This document shows, piece by piece, positions 45,421 through 56,000 of a DNA stretch of 64,000 nt. A program made the position numbers and the translations under genes. Numbering within the stretch: the stretch's first letter is position 1; each line of letters begins with the position of its first letter. The DNA is from Nemophila menziesii (lineage: Eukaryota > Streptophyta > Magnoliopsida > Boraginales > Hydrophyllaceae): the NCBI GenBank assembly GCA_029959085.1, contig JARWIR010000016.1, positions 21,833,499 through 21,897,498 of the forward strand. The letters are read 5' to 3'. The notes below the pieces were generated by a model. It had not been told where the DNA came from. It was given only the letters and a program-made list of their open reading frames with translations, and searched no databases.

Positions 45421-46135
45421 GAGTAATTTAATCAGTACAGCTGCCCGGATCCCAAACCGTATTTCCAGAAATTTCCTCCAAGTCCCTGCTGCTGTCATTT
45501 GCGAAAGTAGCTGCTTCAACTCGCCCAGATATTGCATTTCAGTCACTGGTTTCATTTTCACGACCGAAGTCGTCTGCTCGCCTTTGATCAACAACTGCGG
45601 AATTTGCATCCGGGTCCCTGCAGTGCTCATGGACTCCCTGGAGTTATCTTCTCTTCCGTATGAGCCACCGTAAGGGATATTAAAGAAACCATTTTCAGCA
45701 AGAGACTCCAGCCCCTGCTCCCCGGTAGTATCTATACCGAACGGCTCTTGTTATTGATATTTAGCAAGTATTACACTAGAACATGCTCTCGGATCCTGAA
45801 GTTCCTCCGACTTTAACGGAGAAGAGAGAGAGATGGATTTACCAGCGGAATATGATGCATAGTGAAATTCGATCGTGCCACCACTAGGTGATGGGGCAAA
45901 AAATCCACTTAGTGATGTGGAAATACTCAATCCTAATATCGTGGAGGGATCCAATAACCGAGAATAAGCATTTAATAACGACAATGTTATTCCTCAAGGT
46001 AAAAAACAAGGTGCTCAAGTCCTACCCGGACAAGAGAAAAAGTTTATGCAGTGATCGGGCCAAAGCTTTCAATTCCGTGTGTAACCACTTAGGATTCGCC
46101 CACCAACTATCATGCAGGAAGATTCAATCCTGAAG
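45421..46135 (-). other. Unassigned, two minus-strand open pieces
   Basis: Open frames at 45415-45630 (71 codons) and 45751-45984 (77 codons) have balanced composition and could be parts of the LINE or of another decayed element. Neither shows a motif I recognise. Confidence 0.35.
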
Positions 46136-46139
46136 TGGG

Positions 46140-48660
46140 TATGTTGAATTAATTTACAAGGTACGGATATTATAATGGAGTTTCACAAAAAGATCTAGTA
46201 CGAGCAGTAGATTTACTATATCACGTTCCCCTTCTTGGTGATCGGAGGTGCAAGTGAGTGGATCAATCATCAGTCTCCCGAGCTAATACCAACATGGGAC
46301 GAGTTCTAACCTAGATTCTTTGATAGGTTTTATGCTCATAACATGAGTCTTGAAGCTCAAAAGGATCCTGCAACTTTTCGACAAGATTTCGGTGGAACTT
46401 TAAGTGAGACTTGGACAAGACATTAGACTAGTTTGAAGAAGTGCCCAATTTTACGGCTACACTCCTGAGCTACACCTTAAATTGTACTACTAGAGTCTCG
46501 ATGCGAGTTCTCGAGAGAAATTAGGTGTGATTGGGAGAGGCAGTTTCATGATGATGGATACGAATCAAGCTTTGGTTGTTATGGTGAGGATTGTGAGGAA
46601 CAAGATGAGGTGGAAACCTTCAAGAGCCCCTGTTCAAAATTATTTGTGAGGTACGTTACATTTAGATGTTGATTTGGAAATAAGTGAAAAACTTTACACC
46701 ATGGAGAAGCAATTGAAACAACTATCTTTGGATGTTAACCAGGGTGGGCAAGATAATCAAGCCATTGTGAATGAGGTGTAAGAACCATATATGTTCAGAG
46801 TTGTAGCATGGTAATTATTGTTGGGAAGAGTGACAGAGCAATCTAGTTTCAGTTTACTTCATGAAAAACCTTCGAAACTACCAATAAGGTAACAAGGCTA
46901 ATAACTAGGCAATATGAATAACAATTTGGGTTTCCAATTATCTAATCTGAACTAAACAATCAATCAATGAAATGCATATCTAGGTAATCAGTACCAACAA
47001 CGTCCTCAAGGGAACAACTATCTAGCAAGGCCTCAAAATCAATATCATAGTGGCTACGTTTACCGAAATCACGCTCCTCAGTCACTAGTTTATGATTCAT
47101 GTAGGATAATCTGGCACAAAAGGCACTTCCAGCACATTCACAAGACGGTGTGAGCGAGTTGGAATATAACCTTTGTAAATTCATATAATTTTCAACTGCC
47201 AAGATGAAAAAAAGTGAGGAGAAGATCAACTCTATTGAAGCATCACTAAAGAGTTCAGAGCAACAAGTGACGCAAATCACTAAACCTCTTCACCAAATTT
47301 AACTCTTGCGAATCTCTCAAGGTAAGAATGGCGATGTCAAGCTCCATCAAATTGGGAATGATAAAGTTAGTTTTGAATCGTGTAAGGACATCTCTTTGAA
47401 GTGAAAAGGTTATAGAAACACCCAAGTTGCGCCCAGTGAAGAGATGATCAAATAGAAAGAGTTTCTCAAGTCGAATCTAGATGAGGTAATAGTTGAATAT
47501 TGGATTGAAGAGGTGGGGGACTAAGTGGTCAAGAAGTAAGTGAAAGCTCCAAAAGTGCAAATAAACCCGAGAGTGGAACCTCCACCATATGATACATACC
47601 CAACACCGCCTTTCCGTTAAGAGTCCCGAAGAAGAATGATGACTCCGAGTACAAGAAATTCATCGAAGTGTTGAGTCAAATTAATATCAACATTTCCTTA
47701 CTCGGATCCATCAAGAAAATACCAAAATACATAAGATTCTTCAAGGAGTCACTCTTGAAGAAGGAGAAAATTGATGAGTACAAGATGGTGGCGCTAATTA
47801 AAGAGATATCGGCCAAAGTGTAAAGGAAGTTTCCACCTAAGATCAAAGATCGGGAGGTTCTAACCCTCCAATCAAAATTGGTGGTGCTTTTGACGGTATA
47901 TCATTATGTGACTTGATAGCGAGCGTGTATATAATGCCCAAGAGGGTGTTTGATGATTTGGGCATTGGAGAAGCAAAACTGATCTTCGTCATATTGTAAA
48001 TGGCAGACCGTACACTAACAAACCCGTCGGATTGATCGGATGTATTGGTTCAATTAGGTGACGTCATTATACCTAATGAATTTATTATACTCGATTATGA
48101 CGTAGATAAGAACGTCCCTCTCATATATATGCATCCATGCTTGGCCATGGGGCACACAATGAATAACGTGTACGAAGGATCAGTCACCTTGAGCATCGAA
48201 AATTAATCCCAAAATGTTTACGTTACGAGACACGTGAATAAAAGAAATCTAAAGAATACTTTAGTGGTCCTAAGTGTGGCCAAGATCTCTACTGTTAATC
48301 CCCCTAGAAAAAACTATGTGAAAGAAAAAAGACGATGAATTTGGGGTGGGAGATGAAGTCGTCTTAAAAGCTCCCATTCTTGTGAATGAACTGCAAAAAT
48401 ACTAACCAACATGGATAAGACCGTTAACAGTCACAAGAGTCATCTCAGACATGATAACTGAAGTGCGAGGCAAAAAGATTGGAATGTTCCATATGGTTGA
48501 TCCGAGTAATCTTGTATGATGTTGGGGAGGCTACATCAAGAAGAAAATTTGAGATAAATACGTCGAACTTTAACGACGTTGAAAAAAATGTTGGTGGGAG
48601 ACAACCCACAGTGTTATCGTTTTCTTGTAATTTCATTAAATAGTGTATACTATTTGCAGT
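46140..48660 (+). mobile_element. Ty3/gypsy (Athila/Tat-like) gag-protease remnant
   Basis: Plus-strand reading with many stops gives gag landmarks: SEWINHQSPELIPTWDEF, FFDRFYAHN, FRQDFGGTLSETW and KKCPIL near 46240-46450, then GNQYQQRPQGNNYLARPQNQ near 46980. Next come the spacer KFIEVLSQININISLLGSI and KIPKYIRFFKESLLKK (47650-47760), and a protease region GGAFDGISLCDLIASVYIMP with DDLGIGEAKL (47880-47980). RT and integrase are absent. A 3'-end-like stretch with 'ggtgggagacaaccca' at 48594 follows, suggesting an internal deletion. LTRs were not found. Confidence 0.75.
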
Positions 48661-49029
48661 AAGTCAATTTAGTGTATAGTATGCATAAAGAGAAGGGTAG
48701 GATGTTTTATTTAATACGCTGATAATTATAGTTAAGATTTGAGATCCAAATAGAGGGTAAAACAGAGACCCAAGAATATAAGAGTAGTAGTCTGATAGAT
48801 CAGGAGCAATATTTTCAATAAGTAAAGGGGAAATAATTGTCGAATTTCGATCATTATGTGAGAAGTTATGGTAAATATAAGATTGAAAAAAAATTAATGT
48901 TGCTCCCTCATTCGGCCCAACCGGAACCCACATCTAGGGGAGCCGGGTCCATTTAGTAGTAGCCTGCCGGGAGAGAAGCAAAATTTGGTCTGACCATATG
49001 TTAAAAGCAAAAGTATTCAAGTATCACTT
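48661..49029. other. Unassigned stretch
   Basis: No feature recognised. The 89-codon minus-strand frame at 48664-48933 has no motif. Confidence 0.5.
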
Positions 49030-49110
49030 CTTTTTTTTTAATACATGAGAGAGCCACTTTGGACTCGGAGTAAATGACTCCAATGAGATTCGATCCCAGG
49101 ACATTTTGGT
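49030..49110 (-). mobile_element. Possible SINE 3' fragment
   Basis: On the minus strand a B-box-like TGGGATCGAATCTC (rc of 49085-49098) is followed about 45 bases later by a 10-A tail (T run 49030-49039). No A box could be placed, so it would be 5'-truncated. Confidence 0.35.
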
Positions 49111-49559
49111 CTACATAAACATATACTTAAACTTTTATATTTGTTAAATATATTTTGTGTCATAATGTTCTACTTGCTACGAATTTGAAGATAACTTGAA
49201 GTAACAACTTTATTAAAATCTCATATTGAACATATATTATGTAGAAAAAAAATTTATTGGGCAAAATTTCAAAATCCCATAGTTCCAAAAACGGTTCACT
49301 TCAGGTACCCCGCATCTAGCAAAAATCGAAATTTTGAACTTAACTAGGTAACCGGATTTTGAAAATTGTCAGGTTGTTGATTCAAGCCAATGCGATCATG
49401 TTTTATCTTCTAATCGCTGGACAAGGATTCCACGTAGACTTTTGACAGTTGAAGAACGAAATCAGGATTTCAATTTATGCTGTTATTAAAATAACCACCA
49501 GTTGTACAAAAGAAATGGTTTCCCGAAAAGAAAAGTAATGAAAATAAAAACGAGTTTAA
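49111..49559. other. Unassigned stretch
   Basis: No feature recognised. Confidence 0.45.
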
Positions 49560-49573
49560 GTGTAAACAAACTC

Positions 49574-49700
49574 TTACACGGAAAAAAACGAAATAACAAT
49601 TACACGGAAATTGAAATAACGTTTACACGGAAATTGAAATAACAATACACGGAAATTCCAATAACAATACACGGAAAACGGAAATACACTTACACGATAA
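49574..49700. repeat. 22-26 bp minisatellite, about six units
   Basis: Units begin TACACGGAAA at 49575, 49601, 49624, 49646, 49668 and 49691 (the last diverged), with AAATAACAAT between. Confidence 0.85.
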
Positions 49701-50214
49701 AGGAAAACGAAGTCACCGTCAAACTATGGTTGTTAAAAAGATATTCCGGAGTGACCGGTATCTCTAACAGAACTAAAACTACGTTTAGAAAAATATAAAG
49801 AGTAGGTGGTGAGGCAGAGAGTGTTTCCTTGGTGTATTTTCGTAGTCTGCTAAGAGTGTAGAGAGTGCTCTTTATATAGGGGAGTGGAAAGGAGGACCCA
49901 AGCCTTTCAGAAACGTCCTCATTAAAGCCCATGATTTCCTCCCGAAATTGGCTTTATTGGGTTGACGTTTTGATTGTCTTGTAACCCCCACGTTTTATTT
50001 GATTTGATTTTCTGTAACAGCTTAGTTGACCTCCTTTGATATTCCCACGTGTTTGACTTTGACTAAGTAACAGCTGCTGGGATATTCTTTCACTTTAACG
50101 TGTGCGAGATTGGTGGAGCTTTGTCTCTACGTTTAAGTTGAGTAGTGAATCCCCCACTATAAGAGCTGGTACAAAATCCATTTCATTTTTTGACTCCCCA
50201 AACTCCCCACGACC

Positions 50215-50275
50215 CACGCCGGCGCCGGCGCCGGTGCCGGGCCGGGCGGGGGGGTGGTGGTGGTGGTGCGCGCGT
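50215..50275. repeat. GC-rich patch inside AT-rich DNA
   Basis: GCCGGCGCCGGCGCCGGTGC, then a G-rich GGTGGT run and GCGCGC, in an otherwise AT-rich window. It lies within the LTR-like unit. Confidence 0.9.
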
Positions 50276-50422
50276 GTGGGCTAACCCATTGCTTTGCTAT
50301 GTGCATGGTTGTTGGCCATTTGGACATTGTTAATATTACTCTATATAAAAGAAGCAAACAAACCTCTTCTCCCACCGATGTGGGATAACATTAAAAAGGT
50401 CCAAAATGTATTCTTTCTAACA

Positions 50423-51777
50423 TTCAAGTTTTCCAACATATGCAAAATAACATGTCGCAAAGAATTTATGCCACCTAAACAAGACTGTTGGGGATTTAAA
50501 TTGCTATAAATACAAGGTCTTATGGAGCATTTATTTACCTCCTCAATTTAAATATTAAAGTCACCCTTTAATTATCCTTTAAAAGGTCTCAAATTAGCAA
50601 ATCGTTGTCTAATCTTCATATTCAATCGTTTGATAATATCATTGTATAATCTACTCATTTTAGGAATTGTGTTCATATTATAATATTTTTAACACAAGGG
50701 CTTACCCTCACTCTAGATTAGGAAATGAATATTCCAAAGAGTAAAGAAAAGTGTTCATATAGATTGAGACTGAGCCTTGTAAGAGTATAGTTTAGGTTGA
50801 GATTGAACATGTAAAATCACGAGAGTTCGACAAAGACTGGTCCCATAAAAATCTCGGTTAGGTTATGACTAAATCCGTAAAAATCGCGATTATAAATTGT
50901 GATTTAGTCCGGTAAAAACTTCATTGTAAAAAATTTGTATTTCACCTTCAAAAAATACATTGAGTCAGGAAGTTTAGTGAAATTTTTTAAAATTTTAAGG
51001 TAAGTCTACGGGAGTTCAAACCACTTCAAATATATGTGTAATTTCTATCCGTACGCATGATTATTTTATCTATATTTTATCTTTGTATGTTTGATAAATT
51101 GTTTACAAAAATCTTTCAAACTAATTATTATTTTGTGAAAGGTTTTTTTAGTCATAATTTGATCAATGATCTATTCAAAGTGATCATATTAACGATTTAC
51201 TTCCAATTAAATCACACCACATCATATGTAGTATATTGTGTGATATGAATTTAGGTTGTATATATCATAACGATTTACTTCTAACTAAATCACACCACAT
51301 CATAGATAGTATATTGTATGGTATGAATTTGAATTGTATATGTCATTAGTAGTACTTGTAAAACTTGGTTTTAACTCGCTTACTAATAATATAATTTCTA
51401 GTAAGATATATAACTCACATCCTGATATATCATATGAAAAAAATAAAAAATAACTGCGTTATTTTTGCATCGAACCCTATAATCTTATTCAACCCCATCG
51501 AACTCATAATTGATTGATATAAGAGCCTAACTATAGATCATAGGCAATGTGATCTCAAGTCTAACTAATTTAAAATTTCTTTTACCAAGAAAGATAGAAA
51601 ATGAATGAAACTAATAATCAAGGGATTCAATATCCACTAATAGTGCAAATAAAATTGTACCCAGAATTTACAATTTACGACCTGTTAATTCATTAAAGTA
51701 ATAACAACTCAATGGACATGATACTAAATATTATTAAGAAGCAAACAAATTGAAAGAGTACAGTTTCAATTATTACA
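50423..51777. other. Unassigned AT-rich stretch
   Basis: No gene recognised. A 78-bp direct tandem duplication lies at 51191-51346. Confidence 0.5.
51191..51346. repeat. 78-bp tandem duplication
   Basis: The block starting AACGATTTACTTC, including 'atcacaccacatcata', occurs at 51191 and again at 51269, with scattered differences. Confidence 0.85.
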
Positions 51778-51817
51778 ATGCATCTTAGTGATCAGCTTTG
51801 CTACTTTCTGCTGCTTC

Positions 51818-52096
51818 TTATTTTCCTATATGTTCAAATTCAGGTTGACCAGCCACGTAATCCAAGATCCCCTCAGCAGCCTTTTCACCGGAAGCTTCCA
51901 ACGGCGGCGGAGAAATACGGCCAAAGACGATTACGGCGACTAGGAAGAGAGCCGTGGAGAGAAAAAGGGGCCAAAAGTATTTAAGTATGTGAACAAAGCT
52001 AGGTGCTAAATAGATAACAATTAAGATTGTAAAGGCTAAAGTAGTGAGTAGTATGATTTTGAATTTGAACTTGAGAAGGATTTGAGAGATTTCCAT
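51818..52096 (-). CDS. Small two-helix membrane protein, likely intact host gene
   Basis: 92 codons, no introns, open from MEISQILLKFKFK to the stop. Two hydrophobic segments are visible: about residues 14-34 (ILLTTLAFTILIVIYLA) and 41-60 (WPLFLSTALFLVAVIVFG). A soluble tail follows: RISPPPLEASGEKAAEGILD, then YVAGQPEFEHIGK. The segments predict an integral membrane protein with both ends probably on the cytosolic side. The tail around ILDYVAGQPE resembles a family of short plant membrane proteins that I know only loosely and whose function I cannot name. Base composition is richer in GC than flanking DNA, and a CT-rich leader and TATA lie upstream. It is the one gene here with no visible damage. 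Confidence 0.7.
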   Translation of the reverse strand: MEISQILLKFKFKIILLTTLAFTILIVIYLAPSFVHILKYFWPLFLSTALFLVAVIVFGRISPPPLEASGEKAAEGILDYVAGQPEFEHIGK

Positions 52097-52340
52097 GTCT
52101 ATGTATGGTGGAGGATTTTAATGGGTCCGTTATTGGGTTTCGTTTGGTATATAGAGAAGAAGAGAGAGATTGGAGAGGTAAGAGAGTACTCTTTTTCTTG
52201 CAAAGATTCTCTGCTTTAGGCTTTGAGAAGTGAGTACTGTGGATTCTCCAGTTTTGGTCGTTTAAAGTTCTCTCTCTTTTTTCTTTTAAGCAAAGGGAAA
52301 ATGGGATTTTAAAAAGAACAAAAAAGAAATTTATAAGGAA

Positions 52341-52360
52341 AATATATAGATATAGTGACA
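52341..52360 (-). promoter_or_regulatory. Possible TATA region of the small membrane protein gene
   Basis: On the minus strand CTATATCTATATATTTTCC lies about 250 bases upstream of the start codon. A CT/GA-rich leader (52130-52200) follows, as in many plant 5' UTRs. Confidence 0.4.
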
Positions 52361-52396
52361 AAGCATTACAATAAAACAACCATAACGATGAAATAG

Positions 52397-52779
52397 CACT
52401 TAAGATTTAGCCATCACATATGGTGACCGGACAGTAACTAACTATTATATAGCACCTACTAAAAAAGAAAACACATTTAACCACTATCAACAACCATTTT
52501 AAGTTTCATGATGTTTTAATATAGATATTACTAATGAATTGAATAAAAAATATATTTGCATTATGTCGAATATTTCATGACAAAATCGGGGAAAGAAATT
52601 TTTTTAATTGTTTCATCAGGGTTATATTATGTAATTATAAAAATTGTAAAATTAAATATTATTATAAACTTGACAATAATCCAAAAATATTTATACTTTA
52701 GCATAAACAACTTGAACATCCTATATCAACAATGGTACGTCGAGTAGTATAAGGACATTTTCTAAAGAACCAAAAAAAT
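52397..52779. other. Unassigned AT-rich stretch
   Basis: No feature recognised between the membrane protein gene and the copia remnant. Confidence 0.45.
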
Positions 52780-52869
52780 GTATTGCCTCGTGAATGTGTA
52801 TTTGGTGCTTGTTCATAAGAAAAGTTAATTATAAGACCATCTCCAGTAAAAGTTGACATTGAATCTCCA

Positions 52870-53447
52870 ACATATTTATAAATAATTCAAGAGGATATTT
52901 ATGGATCTATTGATGCATCTTGTGCATCATTTTGTTATTTTATGGTCTTAATAGATGTATCATCAAAATGGTCACATGTGAGTTTACTCTCAACAGGAAC
53001 AATTGTTTTTGTCAAAATTCTTGCTCAAATGATAAAATTGAGAGCACAATTTTCATATTATCCATAAATACTATTCGTATGGATAATACCGATCAATCTA
53101 CATCTCAGTCATTTAATGATTATTGCATATCAATAGGCATTGATGTTGACATGGTAGCACATGTACGCACTCAAAATGGTCTTGCAAAGTCATTTATCAA
53201 GAGATCGCAACTAATTTCTAGATCTTTACTTTTAAGGTCTAACTTACCCACTTCTATTTGGAGGCATGCAATTTTACATGTTATTTTATTGGTTCATGTT
53301 AGACCAACTTCAGTTAATCAATATTCACCATTACAAAGTGTTTCTAACCAGCAGCTAGATGTGTCTCATTTTAAAAAATTGGTTGTGCGGTTTATGTTCC
53401 AATTCTCCACCATAACGAACGAAGACGGGTCCTTAGAGACATTTTGA
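52870..53447 (+). pseudogene. Copia integrase
   Basis: Reads GDIYGSIDASCASFCYFMVL-type sequence with EDIYGSI at the first catalytic Asp, LIDVSSKWSHVSLLS, then IRMDNTDQSTSQSFNDYCIS for the second Asp (DN retained, GE lost). A QNGLAKSFIKR stretch follows, where Lys stands at the position of the catalytic Glu. It continues LPTSIWRHAILH and VRPTSVNQYSPLQ. A frame shift lies near 52980-53060. It is inactive. Confidence 0.8.
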
Positions 53448-53449
53448 AA

Positions 53450-53937
53450 TCTATGTTGGTTTTGATTCCCCACCCATCATAAGATATACTAAGCCTCTGG
53501 CGGGTGATTTGTTTAAATCAAGATATATAGATTGTCATTTTGATGAGACAAATTTTCTGCTATTAGGGGAGAAAAGTGTCATTTCATAATAAAGTGCTAT
53601 CTTTGTCTCATCTTGACCCACGCACAAATAGAGTGAGCAAGAAGTTAAAAGGATAATTAATTTACAAAATATTATAAATCCGTTACCAGACGCATTCACT
53701 GATATTAAGAAAGTAACAAAATCATATAAGACAACTGCAAATACACTAGTGCGGGTTGATAAAGGACAACCTGACAATTTGGTAAATTTAGGCGTCAAAC
53801 ACGGACGTTCTATTGGAGCAAAAGATAAGAATCCTCGAAAGAAAGGGGTTCAAGAAGCAAGTTCTCTCGAAGAAATAAGTACCATACAAGATGTGATTGA
53901 TGGGTCTAAAAAAATCCCTCGTAGAGATAGAAGATGA
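53450..53937 (+). pseudogene. Copia integrase C-terminus and linker
   Basis: Continues in shifting frames: FDSPPIIRYTKPLAGDLFKS, RYIDCHFDETNFLLLG, two stops, then RVDKGQPDNLVNLGVKHGRS and a basic GAKDKNPRKKGVQEA segment. This is the standard link between integrase and RT in this copia group. Confidence 0.7.
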
Positions 53938-54385
53938 AGAACACATATTCTGAAGAGATCTCTTTGAATTATTAGAATACTATAGAAAGTTGGGATATAA
54001 ACAAAGTCACTATAGATAATGTATTTGCATATGTAATAGCCCTAGACATTGTGAATGATGATCCTGAACGAAAAACAGTAGAAGAATGCGGACGTAGAAA
54101 TTATTGGCCTAAATAGAAAGATGCAATACAAACGGAATTGAAATCCTTAAAGAATTAGAAAGTTTTTGGACCAGTATTTCCAACACCTAACTGTGTAAAC
54201 CAAGTTGAATGATATTGGGTATTTGTACGAAACACAATACAAACAATGTAATTAAATGATCTAAGACACAACTTGTGGCACAAGATTTTTCACAAAGACA
54301 TGAAATTGATTATAATGAAACATATTCCCAGCAATAGATGCAATTACATTACAATACTTAATTAATTAAACAAAAACATAAGAAC

Positions 54386-54720
54386 TTGGATATGCGTCTT
54401 ATGGATGTTGTCACCGCATATTTGAGTGGGTCATTAGATAGTAACGATTATATGAAGATCCCTGAAGGATTCAAAATACATGATGCATATAATCAAAATC
54501 CTCTTGGTTCATATTCAAATAAGTTACAAATCTCCTTGTATGGATTAAAACAATCTAGAAGAATATGGTATAACCATCTTAGTGAATACCTAATTAAAAG
54601 TATATGTGGATGACTTAAATCCTGTGGGGACTCTAGAAGAACTCCCCAGGGCTGCTAATTATCTAATAAGAGAGTTTGAGATGAAAAATCTCGGAAAGAC
54701 AAAGTTTTATCACGTCTTGC
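54386..54720 (+). pseudogene. Copia reverse transcriptase fragment
   Basis: MDMRLMDVVTAYLSGSLDSN carries the palm block (normally LMDVVTAYLYGSLD), then YMKIPEGFK, LYGLKQSRRIWYNHLSEYL, and in the next frame VYVDDLNPVGT with an intact YVDD near 54603-54614. It continues FEMKNLGKTKF. A frameshift precedes YVDD. Confidence 0.85.
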
Positions 54721-55009
54721 AGATCTAACACTTGTCAAACTAGATATTTATCCATCAATCAACATATACCAAAAATATTTTCAGGCGATTTTATATGGAC
54801 AAGATCATCAGTTAAGTAGCTATATGGTTGTTCGATCACTATATATAAATAAAGATATTTTCCATCCACGAGAAGAAAAGAAGAATTTTTAGGTCTAGAA
54901 GTACTATTCCTTAGTGTCGTTGGAGCATTAATGTACCTTACCAAGACTTGACATAGAATTCCCAAATAACCTATTGGCAAGGTATAGCTCAAAACCAACA
55001 AAAACATAT

Positions 55010-55560
55010 TAGAATGAAATTAAATATGTCTTGTGTTATCTTCGTGGAAAAACTGATATGGGCTTGTTTTACTCAAAAGATTCAAAAAGATAATAGTAGG
55101 CTATGCTGATTTTGGTTATCTTTCAGACCCTCAGGTCTCGAAGTGTTTACGTTTTTACTTATGGTAGCCTGTGATATCATTAAAATTTGTGAAAAAAAAT
55201 TAGTTGATACTTCATCTAATCACTCTGAAAAAATTGGCACTACATGAAGCAAGTCAAGAATGTATATGATTAAGATCCCATGGTTCAACATATCCGAGCG
55301 ACGTGTGATTATCCTCAATAAGAAGTATGCCGACGATATTGTATGAGGGGAATGTTGCTTGTAGTGCACAAATTCAAAATGGCTACATCAAAGGTGACAG
55401 AAAGAAACATATTTCTCCAAAAATTTTCTACACACGAGCTACAGAATGGGGATATTGACACTCGATGGATACAATCATGTAACAATTTTGCAGATTTGTT
55501 TACAAAATCATTTCCAACCACAACATTCAAGAAGTTGGTCCACAATATTGGAATGCGACA
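55010..55560 (+). pseudogene. Copia RNase H, eroded
   Basis: Landmarks: EIKYVLCYLRGKTDMGLFYS near 55015-55075, GYADFGYLSDP near 55100 for the first Asp, then after several breaks the C-terminal block LQNGDIDTRWIQSCNNFADL with FTKSFPTTTFKKLVHNIGMR near 55440-55560. The catalytic Glu region is not recoverable by eye. Confidence 0.75.
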
Positions 55561-55797
55561 ACTCATATATCTCTTGCCAGTATCAGAGAGAGCGTGCACA
55601 AGACATTGTACACTTTTTCCTTCGTCCAGTTTTTATCTGATTGGGTTTTTTGGAAAGGTTTTAAAGAGACAGTGTTTCAAGATGATTAGTTTCAAGTATA
55701 TGTACTCTTTTTCCTTCGACCAAGTTTTTGTCCCACGAGATCTTTCTTGGCAAAGTTTTCACGAAGCATATTTCATAGGACGGACATACAAGGGGGG

Positions 55798-56000
55798 TAT
55801 TATAAATAATAAGTATTTAGTGGATGTCCTATGGGTTTATGGACACTCTATTTACATATTTATAGGACACTTATTGTATAATATGAAGTGTCATATATTA
55901 CATATAAATATACGACTCACATACAAGTTAAAATAAAGAAATAATAGTATACTCTATTTATCTTAGCTTATATATATATTAGTTTTTTAATATTAGATTT
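55798..56000 (+). repeat. Possible start of copia 3' LTR
   Basis: Directly after the GGGGGG purine tract the sequence reads TATTATAAATAATAAGTATT, an LTR-like start with a changed first base pair. The end is unresolved. Confidence 0.45.

Larger units (their letters stand above)
49560..50422 (-). repeat. LTR-like unit on the minus strand
   Basis: On the minus strand it begins TGTTAGAAAGAAT at 50422 and soon contains a palindromic TCCCACATCGGTGGGA. A TATA-like CTATATAAAG follows (rc of 49872-49881), about 30 bases before a pyrimidine/AC-rich leader-like stretch. This layout suits U3-R of a retroelement LTR. The end is not defined and no target duplication was identified. Confidence 0.45.
52780..55797 (+). 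mobile_element. Second Ty1/copia remnant, integrase to RNase H
   Basis: Plus-strand order: the end of gag-pre-integrase, integrase (52870-53440), integrase C-terminus and linker (53450-53940), RT (54370-54720) and RNase H end (55010-55560). A purine tract (ACAAGGGGGG, near 55788) stands before a possible LTR start. Gag and protease are missing. Stops and frameshifts are frequent, so it is older than or as old as the copia at 40-43 kb. The two do not appear to be the same lineage. Confidence 0.85.

Noticed and set aside
51778..52379. Plus-strand 68-codon frame and minus-strand 126-codon frame over the small membrane protein gene
   Set aside because: The 92-codon minus-strand frame has membrane helices, a plausible start and a leader; the others are frame shadows.
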